Positions 44,416 to 53,777 of a stretch of DNA of 64,000 nucleotides are shown piece after piece. The notes beneath the pieces were generated by a model. The model saw only the letters and a program-made list of their open reading frames with translations, made no database searches and was not told the origin of the DNA. Position 1 is the stretch's first letter. The number at the start of each line of letters is the position of its first letter. This stretch comes from Flavobacterium frigoris (lineage in GTDB: Bacteria > Bacteroidota > Bacteroidia > Flavobacteriales > Flavobacteriaceae). Location: contig NZ_FOFZ01000006.1 in assembly GCF_900111075.1 (NCBI RefSeq), forward strand, positions 124,001 through 188,000. Direction: 5' to 3'. The position numbers and the translations under genes are program-made.

Positions 44416-45816
44416 ATGAATACAAAATATTCCGATCTAATCAATCAAACGTATTACTTTCCACAAGAAGAATTTACTTTAAACAAAGACAATCTAAAGT
44501 TTCACAATATTGATTTGATGAAACTCGTTGAAGAGTATGGTACTCCATTAAAATTCACCTATTTACCTCAAATTTCAAATAACATCAACAAAGCCAAAAA
44601 TTGGTTTCGTAAATCGATGGAGAAAAATAAATATGAGGCAAAGTATTATTATTGCTATTGTACAAAAAGCTCCCATTTTGAATTCATTATGAATGAAGCT
44701 TTTAAAAATAATATTCATGTTGAAACTTCTTCTGCTTTCGATATTAATATTGTTGAAAATTTGATGGCTAATGGAAAAATAAACAAAAGCACTTATGTTA
44801 TATGTAACGGTTTCAAAAGAGACCAATACATCGAAAATATTGCAAGGTTAATTAATAACGGGCATAAAAATACCATTCCTATTATTGATAATTTTGAAGA
44901 GCTGGATTTACTTCAGGCAGAAATTAACGGAAAGTTCAAAATTGGAATTCGTATTGCTGCCGAGGAAGAACCAAAATTTGAGTTCTATACTTCCCGTCTT
45001 GGAATTGGGTATAAAAACATTGTTAGTTTTTACAAAAAACAAATTCAGGATAATGATAAATTGGAACTTAAAATGTTGCACTTTTTTATCAATACAGGAA
45101 TCAACGATACGGCTTACTACTGGAATGAATTAGTGAAATGTATTAAAGTGTACATCGCATTAAAAAAAGAATGTCCTACATTGGATGGTTTAAATATTGG
45201 TGGTGGATTTCCTATAAAAAATTCATTAGCGTTTGAATACGATTATCAATACATGATTGATGAAATCATCAATCAGATTAAAATTGCCTGTGATGAGGCT
45301 GAAGTTGACGTTCCAAATATCTTTACTGAATTTGGTTCTTTTACCGTAGGAGAAAGCGGAGGCGCTATTTATCAAATTTTGTATCAAAAGCAACAAAATG
45401 ATAGAGAAAAATGGAACATGATTGATTCTTCTTTTATCACTACTTTACCTGATACTTGGGCAATCAACAAACGTTTTATTATGTTGGCAATCAACCGTTG
45501 GAATGAAACTTACGAACGGGTTTTACTAGGTGGTTTAACTTGTGATAGTGATGATTATTACAATTCTGAGCAAAATATGAATGCCATCTATTTACCAAAA
45601 TACAATAAGGAAAAACCATTATACATTGGATTTTTTAATACAGGGGCCTATCAAGAAACGATTGGCGGATACGGAGGTTTGCATCACTGTTTAATTCCAC
45701 AACCCAAACACATCTTAATCAATAGAGATGAAAATGGAATCATAGCAACCGAAGTATTCTCAGAACAACAAACAGCCGATGACGTATTAAAAATTTTAGG
45801 TTACGACAAAAAATAA
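44416..45816 (+). CDS. Biosynthetic-type arginine decarboxylase (PLP, fold III)
   Basis: 466 residues of the alanine-racemase-fold decarboxylases, as in the flavobacterial arginine decarboxylase. The PLP-lysine region is YYYCYCTKSSHFEF near 76-89, and the phosphate-binding LNIGGGFP lies near 260. The C-terminal GLTCDSDDYY holds the conserved Cys-Asp pair of the second subunit. It produces agmatine for polyamine synthesis. Ninety-two bases upstream of the DHS-like gene. Ornithine or diaminopimelate as substrate cannot be excluded. Confidence 0.82.
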   Translation: MNTKYSDLINQTYYFPQEEFTLNKDNLKFHNIDLMKLVEEYGTPLKFTYLPQISNNINKAKNWFRKSMEKNKYEAKYYYCYCTKSSHFEFIMNEAFKNNIHVETSSAFDINIVENLMANGKINKSTYVICNGFKRDQYIENIARLINNGHKNTIPIIDNFEELDLLQAEINGKFKIGIRIAAEEEPKFEFYTSRLGIGYKNIVSFYKKQIQDNDKLELKMLHFFINTGINDTAYYWNELVKCIKVYIALKKECPTLDGLNIGGGFPIKNSLAFEYDYQYMIDEIINQIKIACDEAEVDVPNIFTEFGSFTVGESGGAIYQILYQKQQNDREKWNMIDSSFITTLPDTWAINKRFIMLAINRWNETYERVLLGGLTCDSDDYYNSEQNMNAIYLPKYNKEKPLYIGFFNTGAYQETIGGYGGLHHCLIPQPKHILINRDENGIIATEVFSEQQTADDVLKILGYDKK

Positions 45817-45908
45817 ACAAATAAATACACAATTAGTCAATTTAAAAATTATTATATTTGAATCTAACCATTCAATGAGTTGATTTTTAAATCTTTAAAC
45901 CAAATAAA

Positions 45909-46880
45909 ATGAGTAAAGGACCTATAAGTCAGTTTATAGAAAAGCATTATTTGCATTTCAATTCTGCGGCTTTAGTAGATGCAGCAAAAGGCTATGAACA
46001 ACAGCTAGCAAATGGAGCTAAAATGATGGTAACTCTTGCTGGAGCGATGAGTACTGCCGAAATTGGAAAGATTTTTGCAGAAATGATTCGTCAAGACAAA
46101 GTACAAATTATATCTTGTACAGGTGCAAATTTAGAAGAAGATATCATGAACTTGGTAGCTCATTCACATTACGAAAGAGTACCAAACTACCGTGATTTGA
46201 CTCCAGAACAAGAATGGGACTTACTTGAAAGAGGGTTAAATCGAGTAACAGATACTTGTATTCCTGAGCATGAAGCATTCCGTCGTTTGCAAAAACACAT
46301 CTACAAAATTTGGAAAGACGCTGATGACAAAGGAGAACGTTATTTACCGCATGAATTTATGTACAAAATGCTTTTATCAGGCGTTTTAGAAGAATATTAC
46401 GAAATTGATTTGAAAGACAGTTGGATGTATGCTGCAGCAGAAAAAAACTTACCAATTATCTGTCCAGGATGGGAAGATAGTACTATGGGAAATATTTTTG
46501 CTTCCTATGTCATTAAAGGAGATTTAAAAGTCTCTACGATGAAATCTGGAATAGAATACATGACATTTTTAGCAGATTGGTATCCTAAAAATTCCGCTAA
46601 TGGAGTAGGATTTTTCCAAATTGGTGGTGGTATAGCTGGAGATTTCCCAATTTGCGTGGTTCCAATGTTGTACCAAGATATGGAAATGCCAGAAACACCT
46701 TTTTGGAGTTATTTCTGCCAGATTTCAGATTCAACTACCAGTTACGGTTCGTATTCTGGAGCAGTACCGAATGAAAAAATTACTTGGGGTAAATTAGATA
46801 TAAAAACACCTAAGTTTATTATTGAGTCAGATGCTACAATTGTGGCCCCTCTTATTTTTGCTTATTTATTAGATTTATAG
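45909..46880 (+). CDS. Deoxyhypusine-synthase-family enzyme
   Basis: 323 residues, full length for the family. NAD-binding pieces include GAMSTAEIGKIFAEMIR, ISCTGANLEED and QIGGGIAGDFPICVVPM. The catalytic Lys of deoxyhypusine synthase (in the WGK motif) is kept as Lys295 in ITWGKLD. Bacteria lack eIF5A hypusination, so such enzymes probably make homospermidine or carboxy-type polyamines; the neighbouring arginine decarboxylase supports a polyamine role. Confidence 0.88.
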   Translation: MSKGPISQFIEKHYLHFNSAALVDAAKGYEQQLANGAKMMVTLAGAMSTAEIGKIFAEMIRQDKVQIISCTGANLEEDIMNLVAHSHYERVPNYRDLTPEQEWDLLERGLNRVTDTCIPEHEAFRRLQKHIYKIWKDADDKGERYLPHEFMYKMLLSGVLEEYYEIDLKDSWMYAAAEKNLPIICPGWEDSTMGNIFASYVIKGDLKVSTMKSGIEYMTFLADWYPKNSANGVGFFQIGGGIAGDFPICVVPMLYQDMEMPETPFWSYFCQISDSTTSYGSYSGAVPNEKITWGKLDIKTPKFIIESDATIVAPLIFAYLLDL

Positions 46881-46889
46881 AGTATCCTT

Positions 46890-47288
46890 ATGAAAAGAGT
46901 AATTGTTGATTACGCAAAGCTAACCAATGAAATTTTAAACCTTTTGGTGGAAAAATTTCCTGATGGTTATGATGATTCAAATATCGTTCGTTTTAGAAAC
47001 GCTAAAAATGAATTAATTGAAGCAGTTGAAGTACACACAGATGACACTAATTATTTAGTGAAAGTAAGTACCAAGTTAGCTGATCGAATTGAAAACTATG
47101 ACGAAGATGATGAAATCGATGATGAAATCGAACCAATCATTCCAATAAAAGGACTTGATTTAGATGATGACAACGATGATGACGATGATGACGATGACAA
47201 TCGCGATAAACCGGATGTTGATGAAGACGATGAAGATTCAGACAAGTCTGATTATTCTGATGACGAGGACGACGATGATGAAGATTAA
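46890..47288 (+). CDS. Asp-rich acidic protein
   Basis: 132 residues. A structured N-terminal part of about 70 residues (MKRVIVDYAKLTNEILNLLV...) is followed by a tail of about 60 made almost wholly of Asp, Glu, Ser and Lys, with eight consecutive Asp. The tail is coded by runs of GAT/GAC, a trinucleotide repeat that may vary in length without frameshift. I recall relatives in Flavobacterium with misleading 'DNA primase' labels; I see no primase motif. Nine bases after the DHS gene. Function unknown. Confidence 0.8.
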   Translation: MKRVIVDYAKLTNEILNLLVEKFPDGYDDSNIVRFRNAKNELIEAVEVHTDDTNYLVKVSTKLADRIENYDEDDEIDDEIEPIIPIKGLDLDDDNDDDDDDDDNRDKPDVDEDDEDSDKSDYSDDEDDDDED

Positions 47289-47304
47289 CTTCACTTAAAA
47301 ATAC

Positions 47305-47336
47305 AAAAGGAACTCTTAATCGAGTTCCTTTTTTTT
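47305..47336 (+). terminator. Terminator after the acidic-protein gene
   Basis: AAAAGGAACTC (47305-47315) pairs perfectly with GAGTTCCTTTT (47322-47332), loop of six, then T-run. Ends the arginine-decarboxylase/DHS/acidic-protein transcript. Confidence 0.85.
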
Positions 47337-47403
47337 AGCAGATTAATAAAATATGTATTTTTATTATTTATATCGAATTAAAATCAAAGGCACCATTCAT
47401 TAA

Positions 47404-49515
47404 ATGATCACATCCCAAATATTACATGACTCTTTAAAAGAAAATTTTGGTTTTGAAAAATTCAGAACCAACCAGGAGCAAATTATAAATACTATTTTAT
47501 CCGGTCAAGATACCCTAGCAATTATGCCTACGGGCGGCGGAAAATCGATTTGTTTTCAATTGCCTGCACTTTTATTTCAGGGAATTACAATAGTAATATC
47601 ACCGCTAATTGCTTTAATGAAAGATCAAGTAGATAGTTTAAAAGCAAATGGAATTCAGGCTTGTTTTATTAACAGTAGTCAATCTAATGAAGAACAGCAA
47701 TTACACATTCAAAACCTAAAAGAAAATAAAGTCAAAATGGTTTATGTAGCTCCAGAAAGCTTGTCTTATTTAGAAAATGCATTTAGCCAGATCACCATAA
47801 GCCTTATCGCAATTGATGAAGCACATTGTATTTCTTCTTGGGGACATGACTTTAGACCTGCTTATACTAACTTGGGATATTTAAAAAATCGCTTCCCTTC
47901 TACTCCAATTTTAGCTTTAACTGCCACAGCAGATAAAGCTACACGTAAGGACATTAGCCAACAATTAAACTTAGTAAATCCTAAATCGTTTATCTCTTCT
48001 TTTGATCGAAAGAACCTTAGTTTAGAAGTACGCCCAGCACTCGACAGAGTCAAACAAATAATTGATTTCATCAGTGATAAGCCTACCGAATCAGGAATTA
48101 TTTATTGCTTAAGCAGAAAGACAACAGAAGAACTTGCAGCAAAACTTAAAAAATCAGGAGTCAACGCAAAAGCATATCATGCCGGCTTAGACATTATGGT
48201 ACGATCGCAAACTCAAGACGACTTTATTAATGATGATTGCCAAGTTGTTTGTGCTACTATTGCTTTTGGTATGGGAATCGACAAATCAAATGTTCGCTGG
48301 GTCATACATTATAATTTGCCCAAAAACATTGAAGGCTATTATCAGGAAATAGGAAGAGCTGGCCGCGATGGCCTACCTTCTGAAACTATTTTATTCGAAA
48401 GTTATGGAGATGTTATCCAATTACAGAAATTTGCTTCCCAAGGATTAAATGCAGAAGTACAACTGGCAAAGCTCGAACGAATGAAACAGTATGCGGACGC
48501 ATTAAGTTGTCGGAGAAAAATACTACTGTCTTATTTTGGCGAACTAGTAACTGAAAATTGTGGAAACTGCGACATTTGTAAAAATCCACCTGAATTTTTT
48601 GACGGAACGATCATCGCACAGAAAGCCTTATCGGCCATTATTCGTCTGAAAGAATCAGAGCCACTGCCCGTTATTATTGATTTTTTGAGAGGTTCAAAGA
48701 ATGCTTATATATTCGAAAATGAATATCAAAACCTAAAAACCTACGCCGTAGGGAGTGATATATCGTGGTACGACTGGAATCAGTATATTATTCAATTAAT
48801 CAATCAAGGCTTGTGTGAAATTGCTTTTCACCGACAAAATAAAATTCGCTTGACCGCATTAGCACGTGAAGTTTTATTTGAAGGAGACAAAGTACAATTG
48901 ACAACAGTTATAAAAGTCAACACCGAAAAAACAGAAACTAAAGCAACCAAAAGTAAATCAGCAGCCAACTCTCTTTTTGAAACCCTCCGCAAATTGCGTT
49001 ATGAAATCTCTAAAGAGGAAAGTGTTCCTGCATATGTCATTTTCAGTGATGCTGCTTTACGCCAAATGGAAACAATACGGCCAATGAGTGATGACGAATT
49101 CATTACCATTGACGGAGTAGGAAAAGCAAAACTAGAGAAATATGGAGATGCCTTTATAAAAGCAATAATTGCATTTCAAAAAAACAAAGTAGTAAAACCT
49201 AAAAAAGAGGCAGGCACCTATAAAGAAACACTACTATTGTTTCAAAGCGGATTATCTACGCAGGAAATTGCGTTGAAGCGCAAATTAGGTATTGGCACAA
49301 TTATGTCACATTTAGCGAAATTATATTTGGACGGAGAAACGATTGACTTACATCAATTTGTTTCTGAAGACGAAGTAAGTTTGATCGCTAAAGCCAAATT
49401 ACATCTAGAAAGTCCGACAACTTTAAAACCGTATTATGATTACCTTGAAGAAAAAATAGCCTACGACAAAATAAGATTAGCTTTAGCTATTATCGAAAAA
49501 GAAAAACGGAACTAA
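47404..49515 (+). CDS. recQ: RecQ ATP-dependent DNA helicase
   Basis: 703 residues. Walker A in MPTGGGKSICFQLPAL near 45, the DEAH box AIDEAHCISSWGHDFRP near 138, and motif VI YYQEIGRAGRDG near 318. The zinc-binding four-Cys set follows (CRRK, CGNCDIC). A winged helix (about 405-505), an HRDC domain (about 525-600) and a terminal HTH domain (SGLSTQEIALKRKLGIGTI) complete it. 3'-5' helicase in recombination repair. Probably co-transcribed with the glycosylase gene 12 bases on. Confidence 0.93.
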   Translation: MITSQILHDSLKENFGFEKFRTNQEQIINTILSGQDTLAIMPTGGGKSICFQLPALLFQGITIVISPLIALMKDQVDSLKANGIQACFINSSQSNEEQQLHIQNLKENKVKMVYVAPESLSYLENAFSQITISLIAIDEAHCISSWGHDFRPAYTNLGYLKNRFPSTPILALTATADKATRKDISQQLNLVNPKSFISSFDRKNLSLEVRPALDRVKQIIDFISDKPTESGIIYCLSRKTTEELAAKLKKSGVNAKAYHAGLDIMVRSQTQDDFINDDCQVVCATIAFGMGIDKSNVRWVIHYNLPKNIEGYYQEIGRAGRDGLPSETILFESYGDVIQLQKFASQGLNAEVQLAKLERMKQYADALSCRRKILLSYFGELVTENCGNCDICKNPPEFFDGTIIAQKALSAIIRLKESEPLPVIIDFLRGSKNAYIFENEYQNLKTYAVGSDISWYDWNQYIIQLINQGLCEIAFHRQNKIRLTALAREVLFEGDKVQLTTVIKVNTEKTETKATKSKSAANSLFETLRKLRYEISKEESVPAYVIFSDAALRQMETIRPMSDDEFITIDGVGKAKLEKYGDAFIKAIIAFQKNKVVKPKKEAGTYKETLLLFQSGLSTQEIALKRKLGIGTIMSHLAKLYLDGETIDLHQFVSEDEVSLIAKAKLHLESPTTLKPYYDYLEEKIAYDKIRLALAIIEKEKRN

Positions 49516-49527
49516 TAATCTATTCTT

Positions 49528-50004
49528 ATGATTACTTCATTTCCACATTTTGTAAATCATCAGACACAAATCCTAATCTTAGGAACGATGCCAGGTGTTG
49601 TCTCACTTGAAAAGCAAGAATACTATGCGCACAAGAGAAATCACTTTTGGAAAATTATGTATACTCTTTTTGGAAACTCACACATTTCTGAAATTTTCGA
49701 AGAAAAAATAAAACTATTGCAATCTCATAAATTGGGATTGTGGGATGTTTTAGAAAATTGCGAACGAAAAGGAAGTTTGGATATTCATATAAAAAATCAA
49801 AAAGAGAATGATTTTGAATCGTTGTTCAATGAATTTCCCAGTATTCACAAAATAATTTTTAACGGAAAAGAAAGCCATCGTTATTTCGCTAAAAAGTTTG
49901 GAAAAATAGAAGGCATCACATATTATGTGATGCCTTCAACTAGTCCTGCAAATACTATGTCTTTTGAAAATAAATTAAAAATATGGTCGACTTGCTTCCA
50001 ATAA
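49528..50004 (+). CDS. Uracil-DNA-glycosylase-superfamily protein (deoxyinosine glycosylase type)
   Basis: 158 residues. LILGTMPGVVSLEKQEYYAH near 17-36 with RNHFWKIM, and the C-terminal VMPSTSPANTMSF, match the hypoxanthine/deoxyinosine DNA glycosylase family of the UDG superfamily. It removes deaminated bases. Next to recQ, a plausible repair pair. A perfect 12-bp inverted repeat lies inside it at 49910-49936. Confidence 0.87.
   Translation: MITSFPHFVNHQTQILILGTMPGVVSLEKQEYYAHKRNHFWKIMYTLFGNSHISEIFEEKIKLLQSHKLGLWDVLENCERKGSLDIHIKNQKENDFESLFNEFPSIHKIIFNGKESHRYFAKKFGKIEGITYYVMPSTSPANTMSFENKLKIWSTCFQ
49910..49936. repeat. Perfect 12-bp inverted repeat within the glycosylase gene
   Basis: AAGGCATCACAT, ATT, ATGTGATGCCTT. 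It covers codons reading EGITYYVMPS of a conserved region, so amino-acid constraint exists; an intragenic hairpin in the RNA is expected. Confidence 0.6.
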
Positions 50005-50005
50005 T

Positions 50006-50521
50006 TTATAAATATCTTTCCTGAAATATCTTTTGGTGATGCTTTTGATGACCAATAATGATAAACCCAATCGCACGTACTGAAACGGGACTGCTTGAAG
50101 CAACTCCCATTCTTGTTAACTGCTCTTCAGAAAAACTTTTAAACAGCGCTAAAGTAGATTGTCTTACCACCGCCAATTCTGTCAATAATCCTTGCAGATT
50201 TCTTTCGTTAGCATTGGTATTATCAACATAATCGTTTTCTTCAAAACCTGGTAAAGGGGTTTTATCATTTCTAGAAATACGCATGGCACGGTAACTAAAA
50301 ACACGCTCGGTATCAATAAGGTGCTGAATGATGTCTTTTATAGTCCATTTTCCTTCCGCATAACGGTAATCGAATTTATCCATAGGGATGTTCTGTACAA
50401 ATTTGATAAAATCATGAAGACATATTTCTAATTCTTCAATCATATTAACGTCGTCTAATACATGAACATAGCCCGCATAAAAGGGAGCATACTCCGTATC
50501 TGGTAATTGGTTTGATTTCAT
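50006..50521 (-). CDS. DinB-family putative metal-dependent protein
   Basis: 171 residues with the DinB/YfiT four-helix fold. The putative metal His residues are in IIQHLIDTERVFSYRA near 68 and GHQKHHQKIF near the C-terminus. Some family members are thiol transferases or hydrolases; function unknown. Lies 12 bases downstream of ppc on the same strand and converges with the glycosylase gene. Confidence 0.85.
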   Translation of the reverse strand: MKSNQLPDTEYAPFYAGYVHVLDDVNMIEELEICLHDFIKFVQNIPMDKFDYRYAEGKWTIKDIIQHLIDTERVFSYRAMRISRNDKTPLPGFEENDYVDNTNANERNLQGLLTELAVVRQSTLALFKSFSEEQLTRMGVASSSPVSVRAIGFIIIGHQKHHQKIFQERYL

Positions 50522-50533
50522 TTTTTTACTTGT

Positions 50534-53119
50534 TTATGCTGAGTTTCTACTTGCGTTTGTGTTTCCAAAAAGCGAACGCATTACTATTTTCTCATACACC
50601 TTTATTAAATTCTCATCTGGTACACTTTCTTTATTAAGCTCATTAATTCTTAATAAAGCATATTGCTGTATTGTCAATAATGGCAATACAATACGTTCTC
50701 TAATTTGAATAGATGCTTTACCATCGGGATAGTTTTCCATCAACTCTGTATGACCAGCAATTTTTAGTAACAATCGTTTAGATTCTAAAAATTCTTCATA
50801 AATAATTTGCCAGAATTCTCCAAATTCAGGATCGTTTTTCATGTAAGCCGTTAATGGAAAAAAGGACTTAGTAATTGACATCATACTGTTTTCTAAAAGT
50901 GTTTTAAAAAATAGAGAATTGTCATATAAGTCTTGAACTTTATCCCATTGCTCCGTATCTTCAAAATGTTTTAATGCTGTACCTACTCCAAAAAATCCCG
51001 GGACATTTTGCTTCAACTGACTCCAAGAACCAACAAATGGAATCGCTCTTAGATCATTAAAATCTAACTGTTCCGACTTCCCTCTTTTTGAAGGTCGGCT
51101 TCCTATATTAGTTCTAGCATAATACTTCAAAGTACTCATCTGTTCCAAATAAGGAATAAACTTTGGGTGATTCTTAAAACTTAGGTATTTTTTATAGCCT
51201 AAATTAGCTAATTGCCCCATTACATTCTTTTCATCTGGAGATAATTCATTCTTATTTTTACTAAACACCTGATTTGTAACCCCAGCACTTAATAAATTTT
51301 CCAAATTATATCTACAAGAGTCTAAAGTCCCAAAATTTGAACTTATTGTTTGTCCCTGAACAGTAATTTGAATTTCTTTATTTTCTATATTTGGACCTAA
51401 AGAAGCATAAAATTTGTGTGTTTTACCCCCACCACGTGCTGGTGGACCACCGCGTCCGTCAAAGAAAATCACCTTTACGCCATATTTCCTTGAAATCTCG
51501 GTAAGCGCTTCTTTCGCTTGATAGATACTCCAATTCGCCATTAAATACCCACCATCTTTTGTACCATCAGAGAAACCAACCATTATCGTTTGTTTCATTC
51601 CTCTATTTTTTAAATGATTTGCATACATCGGATTAGTATACAATTGCTCCATACTGTTGTGCGCATTCAATAAATCTTCAACTGACTCAAAAAGCGGCAC
51701 AACATCCACTGTAGGCTCTTCCCAATCACATAAACGGATCATTGCAAAAGTTTCAAGCACGTTGAGTGCATTTTCATTATTACTTATTATATATCGGTTA
51801 GCACCAAGCTCTCCATTATTTTTCTGAATTACCTTTATCGCTTGAATTGACTCAATAGTCGACTTTGTTATTTCATTGTCAAAATCATTTGAGTTTATAT
51901 CTCCTTTAACATTTGCCAACACCTCAAATTTCTCTCCTTCCGATAAATCATAATAATTTTCAGGAAAAATAGTTGAATTTGATTTTACATAAAAATCATG
52001 AATATCTTTAAAAACAGCATCATGTATTCTACTATTTTGACGGATATCTAAAGTAGCAAAATGAAAACCAAATAAGTTCACTTTAATAAGAAGTGCTTCT
52101 AATTGATCTAAATACAACGACTGATGCTGCTCTATAACAATTCTCTTTATCTTATTTAATTGCGCTTTAAACTCCTCTAAAGTGATATAGATTTCCCCTT
52201 TCGAATAAAAAACAGAACGGTAAAGTTTATGTTCAAGTTCAGCAACCAAAACATCTACATTAAAGAAAGTTAGCTTTCTTTTCAAATTTCTAATTTCAAT
52301 ATAATAACACTTTAATATTGACGTTCGCAATCGTTCGGCTACGTTCAATGTGATCTCAGTTGTCACAAACGGATTCCCATCACGATCTCCACCAGGCCAG
52401 AAGCCTAATTTTATCAAAGCATTTTGAATCGATTCACCATGAAAAACATTCTTCTGCAAGTAATGAACCATGTCTCCTGAAGTACTGTAAAACACATTCT
52501 CAAGGTACCAAATCAAACTAACCGCTTCATCAAATGGATTTGGTTTTTCGTTTTTTATAAAAGGTGTTTTGCCCAATTGAGCTAAAAGCTCTTTTATATT
52601 CAGTAAATTATTTCCGCGTATTGCGTCTGTTAAATCGTTAATGATACCGAGGACTGAACCAGGGTAAAACTGAGTAGGATGAGCCGTTAATACTGTTCTT
52701 ACATTAAAGTTTTCCAGAAAATCGATCAACTCTTCCTTCTTTCCTTTTGCATCTGCTTTTTCTTTAATATCTCGTAACGATCCCCTACCTTCCATATTAT
52801 TTACAATGGGAAAAGCAGCATCTTCGACTGCGTCAAAAAGAACGATTTGACGCTCAATGTATTGGATAAAACGAAACATGATATCAATTTTATCTGCTTC
52901 TTCATTACTATGCGAATACTTATTAGTAAAAAAATCCACAATTTCTTTTGGAGTCTGCAGTTTTTTAAAACCACTCTCGCAAACATCTGTAAATAAAGGA
53001 AGTAAAGCCCCTGTATTGTCTATAGAATCAAATGGCAAAGTAATAAATACACTATTGTAAATATTGTATTTAGAGAGGACGTTTTGGTTAAAACGCTCGA
53101 TTTTTGGCAGCGTGTACAT
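50534..53119 (-). CDS. ppc: Phosphoenolpyruvate carboxylase
   Basis: 861 residues, normal for bacteria. VLTAHPTQFYPGSV near 140-153 holds the catalytic His. Next come FWPGGDRDGNPFVTTE near 245, the FFDGRGGPPARGGG loop near 560, and the C-terminal end FGNTNASRNSA (close to the usual Asn-Thr-Gly, here with NSA). It carboxylates PEP to oxaloacetate for anaplerosis. Single transcript start behind the Lrp terminator. Confidence 0.95.
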   Translation of the reverse strand: MYTLPKIERFNQNVLSKYNIYNSVFITLPFDSIDNTGALLPLFTDVCESGFKKLQTPKEIVDFFTNKYSHSNEEADKIDIMFRFIQYIERQIVLFDAVEDAAFPIVNNMEGRGSLRDIKEKADAKGKKEELIDFLENFNVRTVLTAHPTQFYPGSVLGIINDLTDAIRGNNLLNIKELLAQLGKTPFIKNEKPNPFDEAVSLIWYLENVFYSTSGDMVHYLQKNVFHGESIQNALIKLGFWPGGDRDGNPFVTTEITLNVAERLRTSILKCYYIEIRNLKRKLTFFNVDVLVAELEHKLYRSVFYSKGEIYITLEEFKAQLNKIKRIVIEQHQSLYLDQLEALLIKVNLFGFHFATLDIRQNSRIHDAVFKDIHDFYVKSNSTIFPENYYDLSEGEKFEVLANVKGDINSNDFDNEITKSTIESIQAIKVIQKNNGELGANRYIISNNENALNVLETFAMIRLCDWEEPTVDVVPLFESVEDLLNAHNSMEQLYTNPMYANHLKNRGMKQTIMVGFSDGTKDGGYLMANWSIYQAKEALTEISRKYGVKVIFFDGRGGPPARGGGKTHKFYASLGPNIENKEIQITVQGQTISSNFGTLDSCRYNLENLLSAGVTNQVFSKNKNELSPDEKNVMGQLANLGYKKYLSFKNHPKFIPYLEQMSTLKYYARTNIGSRPSKRGKSEQLDFNDLRAIPFVGSWSQLKQNVPGFFGVGTALKHFEDTEQWDKVQDLYDNSLFFKTLLENSMMSITKSFFPLTAYMKNDPEFGEFWQIIYEEFLESKRLLLKIAGHTELMENYPDGKASIQIRERIVLPLLTIQQYALLRINELNKESVPDENLIKVYEKIVMRSLFGNTNASRNSA

Positions 53120-53160
53120 AATTTTGTTGTAGTTGGTTGAGTTTAGCGGAAAATAGTTAT

Positions 53161-53195
53161 AAAAAAAATAACCCCAAGAACTAACTTGAGGTTAT
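53161..53195 (-). terminator. Terminator of the Lrp-family gene
   Basis: On the minus strand ATAACCTCAAG pairs with CTTGGGGTTAT (one G-T pair) around a 6-base loop, followed by a T-run. It separates the Lrp gene from ppc. Confidence 0.7.
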
Positions 53196-53219
53196 AATAA
53201 AATATAGCAATCAAGTGTA

Positions 53220-53699
53220 TTACATGTTTTTAAATATCGTATGCATCAAGCGCTTCTTATCATTGATGCTTTCTTCCAATGAAATCATAGTTTCTGTTCT
53301 ATAAACACCGTCAATATCATCAATCATAAAAATAACATCCTTGGCATGCTTTGTATCTTTGGCTCTAATTTTACAGAAAATATTAAATTTTCCAGTAGTT
53401 ACAGAAGCCACAGTCACAAAAGGAATCTCATTAATACGCTGTAAAACGAATTTAGTTTGAGAAGTATTATTAAGAAATACCCCTACATAAGCAATAAATG
53501 AATACCCTAATTTGTCATAATCAAGCACTAATGACGAACCCATAATGATTCCTGCATCTTCCATTTTTTTAACTCTAACATGGACAGTTCCAGCAGAAAT
53601 TAATAATTTCTTGGCAATATCTGTGAACGGAACTCTTGTGTTATCGATCAACATATCTAATATCTGGTGATCTACTTCATCTAAACGGAACTTACTCAT
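53220..53699 (-). CDS. Lrp/AsnC-family transcriptional regulator
   Basis: 159 residues. Winged-helix HTH at 1-60 (LDMLIDNTRVPFTDIAKKL; AGTVHVRVKKMEDAGII) and a RAM ligand-binding domain at 70-150 (SFIAYVGVFLN; FVTVASVTTGKFNIFCKIRA). It probably responds to an amino acid. Adjacent to the M14 carboxypeptidase gene and upstream of ppc, but with a terminator between. Confidence 0.92.
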   Translation of the reverse strand: MSKFRLDEVDHQILDMLIDNTRVPFTDIAKKLLISAGTVHVRVKKMEDAGIIMGSSLVLDYDKLGYSFIAYVGVFLNNTSQTKFVLQRINEIPFVTVASVTTGKFNIFCKIRAKDTKHAKDVIFMIDDIDGVYRTETMISLEESINDKKRLMHTIFKNM

Positions 53700-53777
53700 A
53701 TTTCTATAATTAATATTTATAATTGACTAATACAAAGTTTAAAAATATACATAAAAACAATAAATTGACGCAAAAAA

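Noticed and set aside
47200..47288. Asp repeat region as a microsatellite without coding role
   Set aside because: The reading frame is open through the whole repeat and ends just before a good terminator, so coding is more likely.
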